The notes: generated from the sequence alone by a model not told the origin. Shown: positions 1 through 10,207, counted from the first letter of the stretch. The stretch: 64,000 nt of DNA from Desulfovibrio desulfuricans (GCA_015062205.1 SUVB01000038.1:60319-124318); one strand, 5' to 3'. Numbers and translations: made by a program.

Positions 1-308
1 CGGCCATGGACGGGCGGGACGCCGTGGATCTGCTGGTCGAAAAGCCCGCGGGCTATTACGACATCATCCTCATGGACATCCAGATGCCCATCATGGACGG
101 CTACGAAACGGCGCGCGCCATCCGCGCCATGCCGCGTGAAGACGCCAGGGAAATCCCCATCATCGCGCTCAGCGCCAATGTCCGTGATGAAGACCGGCGC
201 ATGGCCCTGGACAGCGGCATGAACGGGCATTTGTCCAAGCCGCTGGATATCGCCGTGCTCATTGCGGCCATCAACAGGCAGCTGCGTGGCAGGAAGGTTT
301 CGTCTTGA
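1..308 (+). CDS. C-terminal receiver domain of a hybrid sensor kinase or response regulator (5' end outside window)
   Basis: The frame is open to the left edge, so the protein begins outside the window. About 100 residues are visible, forming the second half of a CheY-like receiver (REC) domain. The phospho-acceptor aspartate lies in LMDIQMP, the switch serine in ALSAN and the conserved lysine in LSKPLD, followed by the last helix and a short tail VSS. MDGYETARAIR after the aspartate and the absence of any output domain after REC are typical of the terminal receiver of a hybrid histidine kinase, but a single-domain regulator cannot be excluded. It would take phosphate from the upstream kinase part. 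A strong hairpin terminator follows at 340-363. Confidence 0.85.
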   Translation, partial: AMDGRDAVDLLVEKPAGYYDIILMDIQMPIMDGYETARAIRAMPREDAREIPIIALSANVRDEDRRMALDSGMNGHLSKPLDIAVLIAAINRQLRGRKVSS

Positions 309-339
309 AGCTGGGGGCTGGCACAATGTTGCTGTGCGG

Positions 340-363
340 GATGGGGCTTCGGCCCCATCTTTC
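340..363 (+). terminator. Rho-independent terminator after the hybrid kinase gene
   Basis: An 8-bp stem GATGGGGC/GCCCCATC is closed by a stable TTCG tetraloop and followed by TTT. It sits 31 bases after the stop codon of the receiver-domain gene. Confidence 0.75.
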
Positions 364-382
364 TCGTGTGCTCCGCAATGTC

Positions 383-412
383 AAGGCCGCCCGTCAGCTG
401 ACGGGCGGCCTT
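383..412. terminator. Perfect 30-bp palindrome between convergent genes
   Basis: The 15-base half site AAGGCCGCCCGTCAG is followed at once by its exact reverse complement. It lies between the 3' end of the hybrid kinase gene (+) and the 3' end of galU (-). With AA before and TT after the GC-rich arms it could act as a bidirectional terminator, but neither side has a long T run. A second weaker hairpin (GCCCGGCC/GGCCGGGC, 474-500) lies closer to the galU stop. Confidence 0.5.
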
Positions 413-509
413 CCCGATGCGCCCGTGCGGGCGCTTCTGCAACAGCGGCGTTCCGGAATTCAATCCGGCGTAGGCCCGGCCTGCTGCGCACCGGCCGGGC
501 GCGCCTGCG

Positions 510-1382
510 CTAGTTGAACTGCACGAAATTCTTGAGCATGCCCAAAAGTTCGTAGCGCAGGTCCTCATCCTGCAGGGCGAAGTAGATGTTGGCGGTGAGG
601 AATTCCGCCCAGTCGCCCGCGTCAAAGCGCATGCCCGACATGCGCACGGCCATCATGCCCTTGTCGCGGGCCAGGGCCTGCATGGCGTCGGTGAGCTGTA
701 TTTCGCCGCCCGCGCCCGGTTTGACCTTTTCCAGGTAGTCGAAGATGTCGGGCGTGAGCACATAGCGGCCCACGATGGCCATGCGCGAGGGCGCGTCCTC
801 CCGGGCGGGCTTTTCCACCATGTCCTTGACGCGGTACACGCCGGGGGCCACTTCGTCTCCGTCAATGATGCCGTATTTGCTGACTTTTTCCCACGGCACC
901 TCCATCACTCCCACCACAGGCATCTTTTCGGCCATGGCCACTTCGATGAGCTGGCCGATGCCGGGCACGCCGCCGAACATGAGGTCGTCGCCCACCATGA
1001 TGGCAAAGGGGTCGTCGCGGATGAGATCCTTGGCGCAGAGCACGGCATGCCCCAGGCCCAGCTGTTTCTTCTGGCGCACGGACATGATGTTGACCATCTC
1101 GGCCACGCGGCGCACTTCAGCCAGCTTGTCCAGTTTGCCCCCGCGTTCCAGCACGGATTCCAGCTGCAGATTGTAGTCAAAGTGGTCTTCAATAACGCTC
1201 TTGTCGCGGTTGGTGACGAATATCACGTCCGAAATTTTTGCCCGCTGCGCCTCCTCGACCACATACTGGATGACGGGTTTGTTGTAGATGGGCAGCATTT
1301 CCTTGGGAATATTCTTCGTTGCGGGCAGAGAACGGGTGCCCCAGCCGGCCACGGGAATGACGACCTTGCGAATATCCTTCAT
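510..1382 (-). CDS. galU: UTP--glucose-1-phosphate uridylyltransferase
   Basis: A 290-residue nucleotidyltransferase that makes UDP-glucose from UTP and glucose-1-phosphate in the cytosol, for lipopolysaccharide and exopolysaccharide sugars. The N-terminal nucleotide-binding loop reads GWGTRSLPATKNIPKEMLPI, the classic GalU signature. MVGDDLMFGG and the later KDMVEKPA segment are also family features, and the length is normal. The ATG at 1382 was chosen because GGAGG lies six bases upstream; the frame stays open further upstream but without an aligned start. It is the last gene of the ftsH-folP-cdaA-cdaR-glmM-galU series, 99 bases after glmM. A hairpin at 474-500 may end the transcript. Confidence 0.95.
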   Translation of the reverse strand: MKDIRKVVIPVAGWGTRSLPATKNIPKEMLPIYNKPVIQYVVEEAQRAKISDVIFVTNRDKSVIEDHFDYNLQLESVLERGGKLDKLAEVRRVAEMVNIMSVRQKKQLGLGHAVLCAKDLIRDDPFAIMVGDDLMFGGVPGIGQLIEVAMAEKMPVVGVMEVPWEKVSKYGIIDGDEVAPGVYRVKDMVEKPAREDAPSRMAIVGRYVLTPDIFDYLEKVKPGAGGEIQLTDAMQALARDKGMMAVRMSGMRFDAGDWAEFLTANIYFALQDEDLRYELLGMLKNFVQFN

Positions 1383-1481
1383 GCGTGCCTCCATGGTGGG
1401 GGTGAATGAATATATTCTGGCGCGAACAGCGGTTCTTCGCAAGCAAAAACCGTGTTGCGCGGATGGTTTCGCAGCAAGAGG

Positions 1482-2834
1482 TCAGCGCAGTTCGCGCCCG
1501 ACCACCTGAGCCAGTTCCTCGGCGTAGGCCTTGACCTTGGCCGGATTTTCGCCCTCCACCATGACCCGGCAGAGGGCTTCCGTGCCGGAATAGCGCAGCA
1601 GCACGCGGCCGCGCCCGGCCAGTTCCGCCTCGATTTTCGCCACGGCTTCGCCGATGGCCGGGCGTTCCTCAAAGGGCAGGCGTTTCTCCACCCGGACGTT
1701 GACGAGCGTCTGCGGGAAGGGCGTAAGCAGACCGGCCAGTTCCGAAAGGGGTTTGTCCTTTTCGCGCATGATGCGCAGAATCTGCAGCGCCGCCAGCAGC
1801 CCGTCGCCGGTGGTGCTGAAGCGGTGGAAAATCAGGTGGCCGGACTGTTCGCCGCCCAGCATGGCCCCCTCGCGGCGCATGGCCTCCATGACGTAACGGT
1901 CGCCCACCTTGGTGCGCAGCAGGGTGCCGCCGTGCTCCTTCATGAACAGTTCCAGCGCCATGTTGCTCATGGCCGTGGCCACCAGCAGATTGCCGGGCAG
2001 CTCGCCCCTGGCCATCATGGCCTGCGCGCACATGGCCATGAGCTGGTCGCCGTCGAGGATGGAGCCGTGCTCGTCCACCACAATGAGGCGGTCCGCGTCG
2101 CCGTCCAGGGCCAGGCCCACGTCGGCCCGCACTTCGCGCACCTTGGCCGCCACCACTTCCGGATACAGCGAGCCGCAGTGCTCGTTGATGTTGGTGCCGT
2201 CCGGGTCCGTGCCGATGCGGAAGACTTCCGCGCCCAACTCCTCCAGCGCCAGGGGGGCGACCTTGTAACTCGCGCCGTTGGCGCAGTCCACCACGATGCG
2301 CAGGCCCGAAAGCGTCAGCTGGGGCGGGAAGCAGCTCTTGGTGTAGACGATGTAGCGGCCCCCGGCGTCTTCGATTTTCTTGGCGCGGCCCACGCGCCGC
2401 GCGTCGGGATAGGGCCAGTTGAAATCCGGGTCCTGCACCATGGCGGCGATTTCGTCTTCCGTCTGGTCGGGCAGCTTGTAGCCGTCGGCGTCGAAGAATT
2501 TGATGCCGTTGTCGTGGAAGGGGTTGTGCGAGGCGGAAATAACCACGCCCAGATCAGCCCTCATGCTGCGCGTCAGAAAGGATATGGCGGGCGTGGGCAG
2601 CGGCCCTGTCATGATGACGTACATGCCCGCAGCGCACAGCCCGGCTGTGAGGGCGGATTCAAACATGTAGCCCGAAAGCCGCGTATCCTTGCCGATGACG
2701 ACCTTGTGCCGATGGTCGCCCCGGCGAAAACGCACCCCGGCCGCCAGCCCTAGGCGCAGGGCCACATCCACGGTCATGGGCGCATTGTTGACCGTGCCGC
2801 GCAGGCCGTCAGTGCCGAATAGACGTTCAGACAT
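1482..2834 (-). CDS. glmM: Phosphoglucosamine mutase
   Basis: A 450-residue alpha-D-phosphohexomutase that converts glucosamine-6-phosphate to glucosamine-1-phosphate for UDP-GlcNAc and peptidoglycan synthesis. The start reads [13 protein letters not shown], typical of GlmM. The active-site serine is Ser102 in [12 protein letters not shown], the metal-binding loop is DGDADR, and the C-terminal phosphate-binding loop is [12 protein letters not shown]. An AGGAG ribosome-binding site precedes the ATG. It follows cdaA and cdaR, the arrangement known from Gram-positive bacteria, where GlmM binds and restrains the diadenylate cyclase CdaA. That regulation is an inference here. Confidence 0.96.
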   Translation of the reverse strand: MSERLFGTDGLRGTVNNAPMTVDVALRLGLAAGVRFRRGDHRHKVVIGKDTRLSGYMFESALTAGLCAAGMYVIMTGPLPTPAISFLTRSMRADLGVVISASHNPFHDNGIKFFDADGYKLPDQTEDEIAAMVQDPDFNWPYPDARRVGRAKKIEDAGGRYIVYTKSCFPPQLTLSGLRIVVDCANGASYKVAPLALEELGAEVFRIGTDPDGTNINEHCGSLYPEVVAAKVREVRADVGLALDGDADRLIVVDEHGSILDGDQLMAMCAQAMMARGELPGNLLVATAMSNMALELFMKEHGGTLLRTKVGDRYVMEAMRREGAMLGGEQSGHLIFHRFSTTGDGLLAALQILRIMREKDKPLSELAGLLTPFPQTLVNVRVEKRLPFEERPAIGEAVAKIEAELAGRGRVLLRYSGTEALCRVMVEGENPAKVKAYAEELAQVVGRELR

Positions 2835-2933
2835 GCCTTCTCCTCATGTTCATGGCCACACGTCCGGTTCATGGCCGCGCGCCCGGGGTCGCGCCGGCAG
2901 GCCCGGCGCGCGCCCACAGCCTGCCGCGGCGCG

Positions 2934-3866
2934 TCATTTTTTCCTGTGTATGACTGTAACTTCTTCCGCAAGCGGGTTCAAGAGCGTCATTCCTTCCGGC
3001 AGCTTGAAATGCAGGGGGGTTTTGGCGCTTTCGCCCGGCGGGATGTCGGGCAGGGCGACGGAAACCTCCATCTCATTGAGATAGCGGCTGTTCTTGGCCA
3101 GGGCTTCCGGCACCTCCACCATCACGTCGATCTCCTGCGGCACCAGCTCGTACTGGCGGCGCGGGCCGCCCGCGAATTCCACCTTGCAGCGCCGGGTCAC
3201 CACCGTGCGGCCGCTGGTGATGGTGTACTGCACCTTCACCGAGGCGGGCACGGGCGTCACCAGACTGGGGGTGTCCAGGGCAATGGTGCGGCGTACCGTG
3301 CTGCCTGCCGCCTTGGGGTCCAGCATGATGACCAGGGGCACGCCGGTAATCTCGGAAATGATCCTTTCCGGGCCGCGCAGCAGCACGGCGGCCGGAGTCA
3401 CGCTGACGTTCTCCACGGTGAGCGCGCCGTTGCGCAGGGGGGATTCCACCACGGCCCGTATAGGCACGCTCCGCTCCATGACGTTGTCGGCTTTGACCAC
3501 AATGCGCGGGGGCTGCACGTCGATGAGCTCGAAAGCCCGCAGGCGCGCGTCCAGATGTTCCGCCGCAAGGGGCACGACGGTGGTGCCCTTCTTTATGGAA
3601 GAGAGGTCCACCGCCTGGCTGAGGTTGCGCTGCGTCACCGAGCGGAGCAGGGTTTCCGGCCCGCGCAGGCGCACGGTGACCTTGTTGATCAGACCGTCGG
3701 TGACAATCAGATTGGAGGGAATGCCGATATAGTCCAGGTTGACGTCAATCTGCACTTCCAGCCGGTCGCGCACGCTGACCATGTACCACATGCCCACGGC
3801 GATAACCAGGGCCAGCAGCATGGAGAGCAGATGCGGAGGGCGTCGGTAGGAATCAGAGGATTTCAT
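2934..3866 (-). CDS. cdaR: YbbR-domain protein, regulator of the diadenylate cyclase
   Basis: A 310-residue protein with one N-terminal membrane helix (about residues 14-31, LSMLLALVIAVGMWYMV), followed by an extracytoplasmic beta-rich part carrying repeated YbbR-like units. Each unit shows the pattern of a conserved Pro/Arg turn and alternating hydrophobic strands, for example RLRGPETLL and LRGPERIISEIT. YbbR/CdaR proteins are known partners of CdaA. The gene overlaps the 3' end of cdaA by 14 bases and is followed by glmM, which strongly supports the assignment. The protein is expected to be inner-membrane anchored with the YbbR repeats in the periplasm. Confidence 0.88.
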   Translation of the reverse strand: MKSSDSYRRPPHLLSMLLALVIAVGMWYMVSVRDRLEVQIDVNLDYIGIPSNLIVTDGLINKVTVRLRGPETLLRSVTQRNLSQAVDLSSIKKGTTVVPLAAEHLDARLRAFELIDVQPPRIVVKADNVMERSVPIRAVVESPLRNGALTVENVSVTPAAVLLRGPERIISEITGVPLVIMLDPKAAGSTVRRTIALDTPSLVTPVPASVKVQYTITSGRTVVTRRCKVEFAGGPRRQYELVPQEIDVMVEVPEALAKNSRYLNEMEVSVALPDIPPGESAKTPLHFKLPEGMTLLNPLAEEVTVIHRKK

Positions 3867-4587
3867 TGAGCACCTGCCTCAGGCGCGGCCCGTCAAGAGC
3901 GCGTATCAGCTCGCCCTTGAAAGCCACGGAAATCTCGCCCCGCTCTTCGGAAACCACGACAACGGCGGCATCGCTCTCCTGAGCGATGCCGAGGGCCGCG
4001 CGGTGCCGTGTGCCGAAATTCTGCCCCTTGGCTTCGGCCAGCGGCAGAATGCAGGCCGCCGCCGTGAGCCTGTCGCGGCTGATGATGACAGCGCCGTCGT
4101 GCAGGGGCGCCTTGGGATAGAAGATGTTCATGAGCAGCTGACGGGAGAGCTGGGCGTCCACGCGGACGCCTTCCCGCTTGATCATGTCCCCGAGGCGCAT
4201 GCTGCGTTCAAAGACGATGAGCGCGCCCACGCGCAGGCGGGCCATCTCCACGCAGGCCGTGACCACTTCTTCCACGCTGTCCTGCTTGACGGCATTTTTG
4301 CGAAACAGCGGCCGCGCGCCCATTTCGCCCAGAGCCTGCCGGATGTCCGCCTGGAAAATGACGACAATGAGGAGAAACAGGGAACTGAAGATGTGCTGCA
4401 GCAGCCACGTCAGCGTGTACAGCCCCACCGCGCTGGAAAAGAAATACAGCAGCGTCAGCAGGCCCAGGCCCGTCAGCACGGTCAGCGCGCGCGAGCCCCG
4501 CAGCATCTGGATGACCTGGTACAGCAGCACGCCGACCGCGATGATGTCTACAGCGTCGCGCCAGTCAAAGACAATATGGTCCAACAC
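3853..4587 (-). CDS. cdaA: Diadenylate cyclase (c-di-AMP synthase)
   Basis: A 244-residue membrane-bound cyclase that joins two ATP into c-di-AMP. Three hydrophobic helices occupy about residues 12-80. The DAC domain follows, with both catalytic signatures intact: DGA at 164-166 and RHR at 194-196 (GTRHRAALG). Length and order match CdaA rather than DisA. It lies 48 bases after folP and overlaps cdaR, forming the classic cdaA-cdaR-glmM cassette. It is notable that the whole cassette is present in what appears to be a Gram-negative sulfate reducer. An active enzyme is expected because no key residue is missing. Confidence 0.95.
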   Translation of the reverse strand: MLDHIVFDWRDAVDIIAVGVLLYQVIQMLRGSRALTVLTGLGLLTLLYFFSSAVGLYTLTWLLQHIFSSLFLLIVVIFQADIRQALGEMGARPLFRKNAVKQDSVEEVVTACVEMARLRVGALIVFERSMRLGDMIKREGVRVDAQLSRQLLMNIFYPKAPLHDGAVIISRDRLTAAACILPLAEAKGQNFGTRHRAALGIAQESDAAVVVVSEERGEISVAFKGELIRALDGPRLRQVLNEIL

Positions 4588-4635
4588 GGGAGGAATCCTT
4601 CCCTTTGGGAATGTTCACGCGCTCCTGCCGCCGGT

Positions 4636-5502
4636 TCAGCGGGGAGAGAGGGCCGAGGCCACTGTCAGGGCCTGTCGCGCGGCCGCCACGTCATGGACTC
4701 TGTGCCAGAAAACGCCGCGCACGCCCAGCAGCGCCGTGGCGACCGCCGTGGCCGTGCCGCGCTGCTGCGGCGGCAGGCCCAGAAGGCCGCCGAACAGGGA
4801 TTTTCTGGAAAGTCCCATGAGCACAGGGCGTCCCAGCGACAGCCAGTCTTCGGGATGGGCAAGCAACTCAAGATTGTGTTGCATTGTCTTGCCGAAGCCG
4901 ATGCCGGGGTCCAGCGCGATGCGGTCCTCCGGCAGCCCGGCGCGCACCAGCCGCGCAAGCCCCCGCTCAAAAAATTCGCGTACATCGCGGCGCACGTCGT
5001 CATAGCGCGGGGCGTCCTGCATGGTCGCCGGGCGGCCCTGGCTGTGCATCAGCACATAGCCGGGCCTATACTGCGCAAGCACATCCAGCAGGCCGGGATC
5101 GAAGGCGCAGCCCGAAATGTCGTTGATGACGGCCGCGCCCATGTCCAGCGCCGCAGCCGCCGTGGCGGCGTGGTAGGTATCCACGGAGACGACGGCGGCC
5201 GGCGCGCGCTGCCGCAGCCCGGCCAGCACCGGCAGCAGGCGCGCCGTCTCTTCCTCCGGCGGCAGCTCCGTCGCGCCGGGGCGGGAGGATTCCGCCCCCA
5301 GGTCAAGGATGTCCGCCCCTTCGGCCAGCAGCCGCAGGGCGTGCGTCAGGCCCTGCATGCCCTGGTGGCGGCCTCCGTCGTAGAACGAGTCCGGCGTCAG
5401 GTTGACGATGCCCATGACGCCGAAAGGAGCGGGCGTCGTCAGCGCTCGCCCCCCGAGAACATGCCACTGCGGGCCGGCGGCGGTCTGAAGGCTAGCGGTC
5501 AT
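4636..5502 (-). CDS. folP: Dihydropteroate synthase
   Basis: A 288-residue TIM-barrel enzyme that condenses p-aminobenzoate with 6-hydroxymethyl-dihydropterin diphosphate in folate synthesis, the target of sulfonamides. The family signatures are all visible: [14 protein letters not shown] near the N-terminus, [20 protein letters not shown] and [10 protein letters not shown]. The ATG at 5502 overlaps the last 11 bases of ftsH, indicating translational coupling. The frame continues far upstream inside ftsH, but that part is only a shadow of the protease gene. Confidence 0.95.
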   Translation of the reverse strand: MTASLQTAAGPQWHVLGGRALTTPAPFGVMGIVNLTPDSFYDGGRHQGMQGLTHALRLLAEGADILDLGAESSRPGATELPPEEETARLLPVLAGLRQRAPAAVVSVDTYHAATAAAALDMGAAVINDISGCAFDPGLLDVLAQYRPGYVLMHSQGRPATMQDAPRYDDVRRDVREFFERGLARLVRAGLPEDRIALDPGIGFGKTMQHNLELLAHPEDWLSLGRPVLMGLSRKSLFGGLLGLPPQQRGTATAVATALLGVRGVFWHRVHDVAAARQALTVASALSPR

Positions 5503-7498
5503 GGCCGTCGCGCTGCCGGTCAGAACTTTCCGTCGTGTCCCGTCCCCCGTCGTCCTGCGTGGCGACAGGGGCGTCGCCGTGCTCGCCGTTCCCGCTCTCG
5601 GGCGTGTCCGGCTCCAGCGTGAACTCCTCCGTTCCGCCCGTGCCGGAGGAGCTGTCGGCGTTTTTTCCCGACGGGGCGGCAGGCTTGCCGTTGCTGTCCA
5701 GGGGCGGCAGTTCCTTGTTTTCCATGAGCAGGTCCAGCTCCTCGCCGGTGATGGTTTCGCGGTCGAGCAGGGCGCGGGCGATGCGGTGCAGCGTCTCTTC
5801 ATTGTCCTGCAGGAGCTTGCGGCAACGGCTGTGGGCCTCTTCCACAATGCGCTTCACTTCCGAATCCACAAGGCGGGCGGTGTCTTCGCTGTAGTTCTTG
5901 TTTTGCACCCATTCGCGGCCGATGAAGACCTCTTCTCCGGTTTCGCCGATGGAGAGCGTGCCCACGGCTTCGCTCATGCCCCATTCACAGACCATTTTGC
6001 GGGCCATGCGCGTGACGCGTTCAATATCGTTGGACGCGCCGGTGGTGATATCGTCGAAAATCAGTTCCTCGGCCACGCGGCCGCCCAGCAGCACCACCAG
6101 ATTGTTGCGCAGGTAGGTGCGGGAATAGCCGTGGCGATCCTCTTCGGGCAGCTGCATGGTCACGCCCAGGGCGCGGCCGCGCGGGATGATGGTGACCTTG
6201 TGCACGGGGTCGGAACCGGGCAGCAGGCGCGCCGCCAGGGCGTGACCGCCCTCGTGATAGGCCGTGATGCGTTTTTCCTCGTCAGAGAGGATGAGGCTGC
6301 GGCGCTCGCGGCCCATGAGCACCTTGTCCTTGGCGTACTCGAAGTCGTGCATGTCCAGCGTGTCCTGATTCAGCTTGGCGGCCTGCAGGGCGGCCTCGTT
6401 GACCAGGTTTTCCAGATCTGCGCCGGAAAAGCCCGGCGTACCGCGCGCCAGTGTTTCCAGGTTCACGTCGGGGGCCAGGGGCGTGCGTTTGGTATGCACT
6501 TCCAGAATGCGGCGGCGTCCGCGCAGGTCGGGCGTGGGCACCACCACCTGGCGATCGAAGCGTCCGGGCCGCAGCAGGGCCGGGTCCAGCACGTCGGGCC
6601 GGTTGGTGGCGGCGATGAGAATGACGCCCTCGTTGCTCTCGAAGCCGTCCATCTCCACCAGCAGCTGGTTCAGGGTCTGTTCGCGTTCGTCGTGCCCGCC
6701 GCCGAGGCCCGCGCCGCGCTGGCGGCCCACGGCGTCGATTTCATCAATAAATATGAGACAGGGCGCGTTCTTCTTGCCCTGCACAAAGAGATCGCGCACG
6801 CGCGAAGCGCCCACGCCTACAAACATCTCCACAAAATCCGAGCCGGAAATGGAGAAGAAGGGCACACCCGCCTCTCCGGCCACGGCTCTGGCCAGCAGCG
6901 TCTTGCCCGTGCCGGGAGGCCCCACCAGCAGCACGCCCTTGGGAATGCGCCCGCCGAGGCGGGTGAACTTTTTGGGGTTGGACAGAAATTCCACCACCTC
7001 GGAAAGTTCATCCTTGGCCTCGTCCACGCCCGCCACATCGGCAAAGGTGACGCGGGCCCCCTCCTGATTGAGCAGGCGCGCGCGCGACCGGCCGAAACTC
7101 ATGGCCTTGCCGCCGCCGCTCTGCATCTGGCGCATGAAAAAAATCCACACGCCCACCAGCAGCAGCATGGGGAACCATGAAACCAGAAGCGTCATGTACC
7201 AAGGCTGTTCTTCCGGGGGCTCGGCCTTGACCTCGACCTTCTTTTCCAGAAGGCGGCTCACAAGCCCCAGATCCTGCGGGGCGTACGTCTGGATGGATTT
7301 TCCGTCAGAGGTTTTGCCGGTCAGCGTGTGCCCCTGAATGGTCACGGACAGCAGCTGCCCGTTGTCCACCTGGTTGAGAAAATCCGTGTAGGCAACACGC
7401 TGCGACGCCGTGTGCGGTTGCTGGAACATATTGAAAAGCATGACCATCGCCAGGACGATAATCGCCCACAGCATCAGGTTGCGACTCGTCGGATTCAA
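5492..7498 (-). CDS. ftsH: ATP-dependent zinc metalloprotease FtsH (TTG start)
   Basis: A membrane-anchored AAA+ protease, about 668 residues from the proposed TTG start. Two membrane helices bracket a periplasmic segment ([13 protein letters not shown] near the N-terminus and [14 protein letters not shown] around residue 110). The AAA domain has Walker A GPPGTGKT, Walker [10 protein letters not shown] and the second region of homology ending RPGRFDRQV. The zinc-protease motif reads YHEGGHALA. The C-terminus carries an acidic tail rich in E, S and G. The TTG at 7498 was chosen because GGAGG lies five bases upstream and the protein then begins [10 protein letters not shown] just before helix 1. 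An in-frame ATG at 7573 would add 25 residues of poor similarity and overlaps the promoter. Gene one of the ftsH-folP-cdaA-cdaR-glmM-galU operon. Confidence 0.95.
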   Translation of the reverse strand: MNPTSRNLMLWAIIVLAMVMLFNMFQQPHTASQRVAYTDFLNQVDNGQLLSVTIQGHTLTGKTSDGKSIQTYAPQDLGLVSRLLEKKVEVKAEPPEEQPWYMTLLVSWFPMLLLVGVWIFFMRQMQSGGGKAMSFGRSRARLLNQEGARVTFADVAGVDEAKDELSEVVEFLSNPKKFTRLGGRIPKGVLLVGPPGTGKTLLARAVAGEAGVPFFSISGSDFVEMFVGVGASRVRDLFVQGKKNAPCLIFIDEIDAVGRQRGAGLGGGHDEREQTLNQLLVEMDGFESNEGVILIAATNRPDVLDPALLRPGRFDRQVVVPTPDLRGRRRILEVHTKRTPLAPDVNLETLARGTPGFSGADLENLVNEAALQAAKLNQDTLDMHDFEYAKDKVLMGRERRSLILSDEEKRITAYHEGGHALAARLLPGSDPVHKVTIIPRGRALGVTMQLPEEDRHGYSRTYLRNNLVVLLGGRVAEELIFDDITTGASNDIERVTRMARKMVCEWGMSEAVGTLSIGETGEEVFIGREWVQNKNYSEDTARLVDSEVKRIVEEAHSRCRKLLQDNEETLHRIARALLDRETITGEELDLLMENKELPPLDSNGKPAAPSGKNADSSSGTGGTEEFTLEPDTPESGNGEHGDAPVATQDDGGRDTTESSDRQRDGHDR

Positions 7499-7571
7499 TA
7501 GAGCCTCCGTAACGTTTTCCGCGCGCGGGGGCGCACGGCCTGGGCCGGATGGGAAGGCCGACACGGACAGC

Positions 7572-7601
7572 AAATTACTCCCTGTACGCGGGCGCTGTCA
7601 A
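7572..7601 (-). promoter_or_regulatory. Candidate sigma-70 promoter of the ftsH operon
   Basis: Read on the minus strand, a perfect -35 TTGACA (7596-7601) is followed by an 18-base spacer and TAATTT (7572-7577). Transcription would start near 7565, giving a leader of about 65 bases before the TTG codon. No other strong match is visible between ftsH and the selenocysteine tRNA. Confidence 0.55.
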
Positions 7602-7768
7602 TTGACGGCAGGCCTTGTACGGCGGCGCATCAGGGCTGTCCGCAGGGCCTGCCGCAGATATAATGCCGTCCGCCGGATTGGCAATGGCAGACAGGATACG
7701 CGGGGCTGCGCGCGGGCTAAACCTGCGTTTGCGCTCCTTCCGCTTTTCATGTAGAGCGATGATCATGC

Positions 7769-7862
7769 GGGAGCGTTTCGTCACCGGTGTGGCGCCCGGT
7801 CTTCAAAACCGGCGGCAGGCCTGACCGCCTGCGGTAGGTTCGACCCCTATGCGCTCCCGCCA
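7769..7862 (+). tRNA. selC: tRNA-Sec (anticodon UCA)
   Basis: A 94-base tRNA with the bacterial selenocysteine hallmarks: an 8-bp acceptor stem (GGGAGCGT paired with GCGCTCCC), anticodon loop CTTCAAA giving anticodon UCA at 7803-7805, a long variable arm (GCAGGC.../GCCTGC), T-loop GTTCGACCC, discriminator G and an encoded CCA. It shows that the organism inserts selenocysteine at UGA. In Desulfovibrio this is known for formate dehydrogenases and a NiFeSe hydrogenase. No selA, selB or selD lies nearby. Confidence 0.95.
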
Positions 7863-8130
7863 TCCACTCGCTACGCCGGTTTGTCAGCCCGTTCTGGGCC
7901 GGACACGGCAAAGTCTCTTGAAGCGGGGAGCCGATGCCCTGCCGTATGCCGGGGAACAGCGCGAAGGCGGCGCGTTGCAGGCATTGGTCATGTCTGGCGG
8001 GCGGATTTGCCGGCATCACACCCGGTGCAATGCGGCGTGCGAAGGCGTGGTCGCGCGGGCTCCTGCGACAATGGACGGCAGGAAGTAACAAGAACGCTGC
8101 CTGCTCGTCAAAGGGGCGCCGAAACAGAAA

Positions 8131-8161
8131 AGAGGATACACGGCTTTTTCGTGTATCCTCT
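8131..8161 (-). terminator. Terminator of the Gly/Cys tRNA cluster
   Basis: A 12-bp perfect stem AGAGGATACACG/CGTGTATCCTCT with a 7-base loop. On the minus strand it is followed by TTTTCTGTTTC, and it lies just downstream of the last tRNA of the cluster. Confidence 0.8.
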
Positions 8162-8170
8162 TAAAAATTT

Positions 8171-8245
8171 TGGAGCGGGAAACGGGATTTGAACCCGCGA
8201 CCTTCAGCTTGGGAAGCTGACACTCTACCGCTGAGTTATTCCCGC
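8171..8245 (-). tRNA. tRNA-Gly (anticodon CCC)
   Basis: A 75-base tRNA with acceptor GCGGGAA/TTCCCGC, discriminator T and encoded CCA. Anticodon loop TTCCCAA gives CCC, reading GGG. It is the last gene of a four-tRNA minus-strand cluster. Confidence 0.93.
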
Positions 8246-8250
8246 GAAAG

Positions 8251-8325
<75 letters not shown>

Positions 8326-8360
8326 ATTGTATGCGAAACAGCGAGGCGTATGGATACATA

Positions 8361-8434
<74 letters not shown>

Positions 8435-8445
8435 GATGTTATTCC

Positions 8446-8520
<75 letters not shown>

Positions 8521-8676
8521 TCAGCGAGGAAATCATTTACGCGGACTTCCCTCACCTGTCAAGTATCCTCCGCAAGTTTTCAAATATTCTCCCGGCGGCG
8601 CGCTGCTCCGGTTTCAGCCGGGCCGTGTGAAGATTTTTCGGGACGGCCCGCGCCGCAGGCCTGCGGCCGCAAGGCG

Positions 8677-8724
8677 GCAACCGCCCCAAAGGCCTGCGGC
8701 AGGGCGGGCCTTTGGGGCGGTTGC
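8677..8724 (-). terminator. Large GC-rich hairpin after the CoA ligase gene
   Basis: An 18-bp perfect stem GCAACCGCCCCAAAGGCC with its reverse complement, loop of 12 bases, starting 28 bases beyond the paaK stop. There is no T run, so it may act as a processing or stability element or as a weak terminator. Confidence 0.5.
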
Positions 8725-8752
8725 ACAGCGTCGTTTCCGGGCTTGCGGGGCT

Positions 8753-10057
8753 CTATTCCTTGGGGCGGTTGTCCACAATGCGCTGCGCCTTGCCTTCCGA
8801 GCGCTGCATGGAGCGCGGTTCCATCAGGCGCACCTTGGCGGTGACGCCCAGGAATTCCTTGATGGTCTTCTGCAGGTTGCGTTCCAGGGACTGCAGTTTG
8901 CGGATCTCGTCGGCAAAGAGATTTTCGTCCATCTCCACGCGCACTTCCAGCGTATCCAGATTGCGCTCCCTGTCCACAATGATCTGATAGTTGGGCGAGA
9001 GGCCGCGCGTTTCCATGATAAGGCCCTCGATCTGCTGCGGAAACACGTTGACGCCGCGGATGATGAGCATGTCGTCGCTGCGGCCCTGCAGGCGCGAGAT
9101 GCGCACATGGGTGCGCCCGCAACGGCAGGGCGTATAGTCCAGACTGGTGAGGTCGCGCGTGCGGTAGCGCAGCAGGGGCACGCCCTCCTTGGTCAGCGTG
9201 GTCAGCACCAACTCGCCCGTTTCGCCGGGGGGCAGCTGTTCGCCCGTCACCGGATCAATGATTTCGGGCAGCACCATGTCTTCCCAGAGGTGCATGCCGC
9301 ACTTGGCGTCCGCGCATTCTATGGCCACGCCCGGCCCCATGATTTCCGAAAGGCCGTAGATGTTCATGGCCGAGATGGCCATCTTGTCTTCCATGTCGCG
9401 GCGCATGGCCTCGGACCACGGTTCCGCGCCGAACACGCCGACGCGCAGGGGCAGGTCGCGGAAGTCCACGCCCACTTCCTGCCCGCCTTCCCAGAGGTGC
9501 AGGGCGTAGGAGGGGGTGCAGCACAGGGCTGTCGCGCCGAAATCGCGCAGCAGGCAGGCCTGGCGTTTGGTGGCCCCGCCGGAGGCGGGCACCACGGTGG
9601 CCCCCAGGCGTTCCGCGCCGTCGTGCAGGCCCAGCCCGCCGGTGAACAGGCCGTAGCCATAGGCGATATGCACCGTGTCGGCGCTGTTCACGCCGGCGGC
9701 CACGAGGCTGCGGGCCACGAGTTCGGCCCAGTTGTCCAGGTCGCGCCGGGTGTAGCCCAGCACCACGGCCTTGCCCGTGGTACCGCTGGAGGCGTGCAGG
9801 CGGGCTATCTGGTCGCGGGGCACGGCCAGCAGGCCGAAGGGATAATTGTTGCGCAGGTCCTGCTTTTCCGTAAAGGGCAGCAGCCTGATGTCCGCCAGGG
9901 ACTTGATGTCGGCAGGGGCAATGCCTGCCTCGTCAAAGCGTTTGCGGTAAAAGGGCACGTTGGCATAGACGCGGGTGCAGACATCGCGCAGGCGGCGCAG
10001 TTGCAGCGCTTCCATCTCCTCGCGCGGCAGGGTTTCCATCTTGGTGTTGAACAGCAC
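8753..10057 (-). CDS. paaK: Phenylacetate--CoA ligase family enzyme
   Basis: A 434-residue ANL-superfamily adenylate-forming enzyme. It activates an aryl acid with ATP and transfers it to CoA; in anaerobes the natural substrate is often phenylacetate or a related product of amino-acid fermentation. The P-loop-like motif is [14 protein letters not shown] and the adenylate-binding region is [11 protein letters not shown]. The C-terminal domain begins around [19 protein letters not shown], the PaaK hallmark. The GTG at 10057 was chosen because AAGGAG lies six bases upstream and the protein length then matches the family. An in-frame ATG at 10156 would add 33 unrelated residues. It is a single-gene unit here, divergent from rsfS. 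Confidence 0.9.
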   Translation of the reverse strand: MLFNTKMETLPREEMEALQLRRLRDVCTRVYANVPFYRKRFDEAGIAPADIKSLADIRLLPFTEKQDLRNNYPFGLLAVPRDQIARLHASSGTTGKAVVLGYTRRDLDNWAELVARSLVAAGVNSADTVHIAYGYGLFTGGLGLHDGAERLGATVVPASGGATKRQACLLRDFGATALCCTPSYALHLWEGGQEVGVDFRDLPLRVGVFGAEPWSEAMRRDMEDKMAISAMNIYGLSEIMGPGVAIECADAKCGMHLWEDMVLPEIIDPVTGEQLPPGETGELVLTTLTKEGVPLLRYRTRDLTSLDYTPCRCGRTHVRISRLQGRSDDMLIIRGVNVFPQQIEGLIMETRGLSPNYQIIVDRERNLDTLEVRVEMDENLFADEIRKLQSLERNLQKTIKEFLGVTAKVRLMEPRSMQRSEGKAQRIVDNRPKE

Positions 10058-10207
10058 GGCCCTCTCCTTTAATAGGCTGGCGTTACGGCGCAAGGCGCGC
10101 CATGCTCCGGTGCTCGTATGGATATGCCGCAATGCGGCGGTCCGGTCAATATGCAAGGGGAGGTATGCGGCATTGCCCTTGCGCCGGCTTTACGGTATGT
10201 GCTGCCT

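Noticed and set aside
318..336. Sigma-54-like site TGGCAC...TTGCT after the hybrid kinase gene
   Set aside because: The spacing between the GG and GC elements is one base short of the required ten, and it would read into the terminator.
1452..2753. Long plus-strand open frame opposite glmM
   Set aside because: Shadow of glmM on the other strand; His/Gln/Arg-rich translation without motifs is typical of antisense frames in high-G+C DNA.
7863..8130. Possible small gene between selC and the tRNA cluster
   Set aside because: Frames here lack a ribosome-binding site and recognisable sequence, and the region is only about 270 bases.
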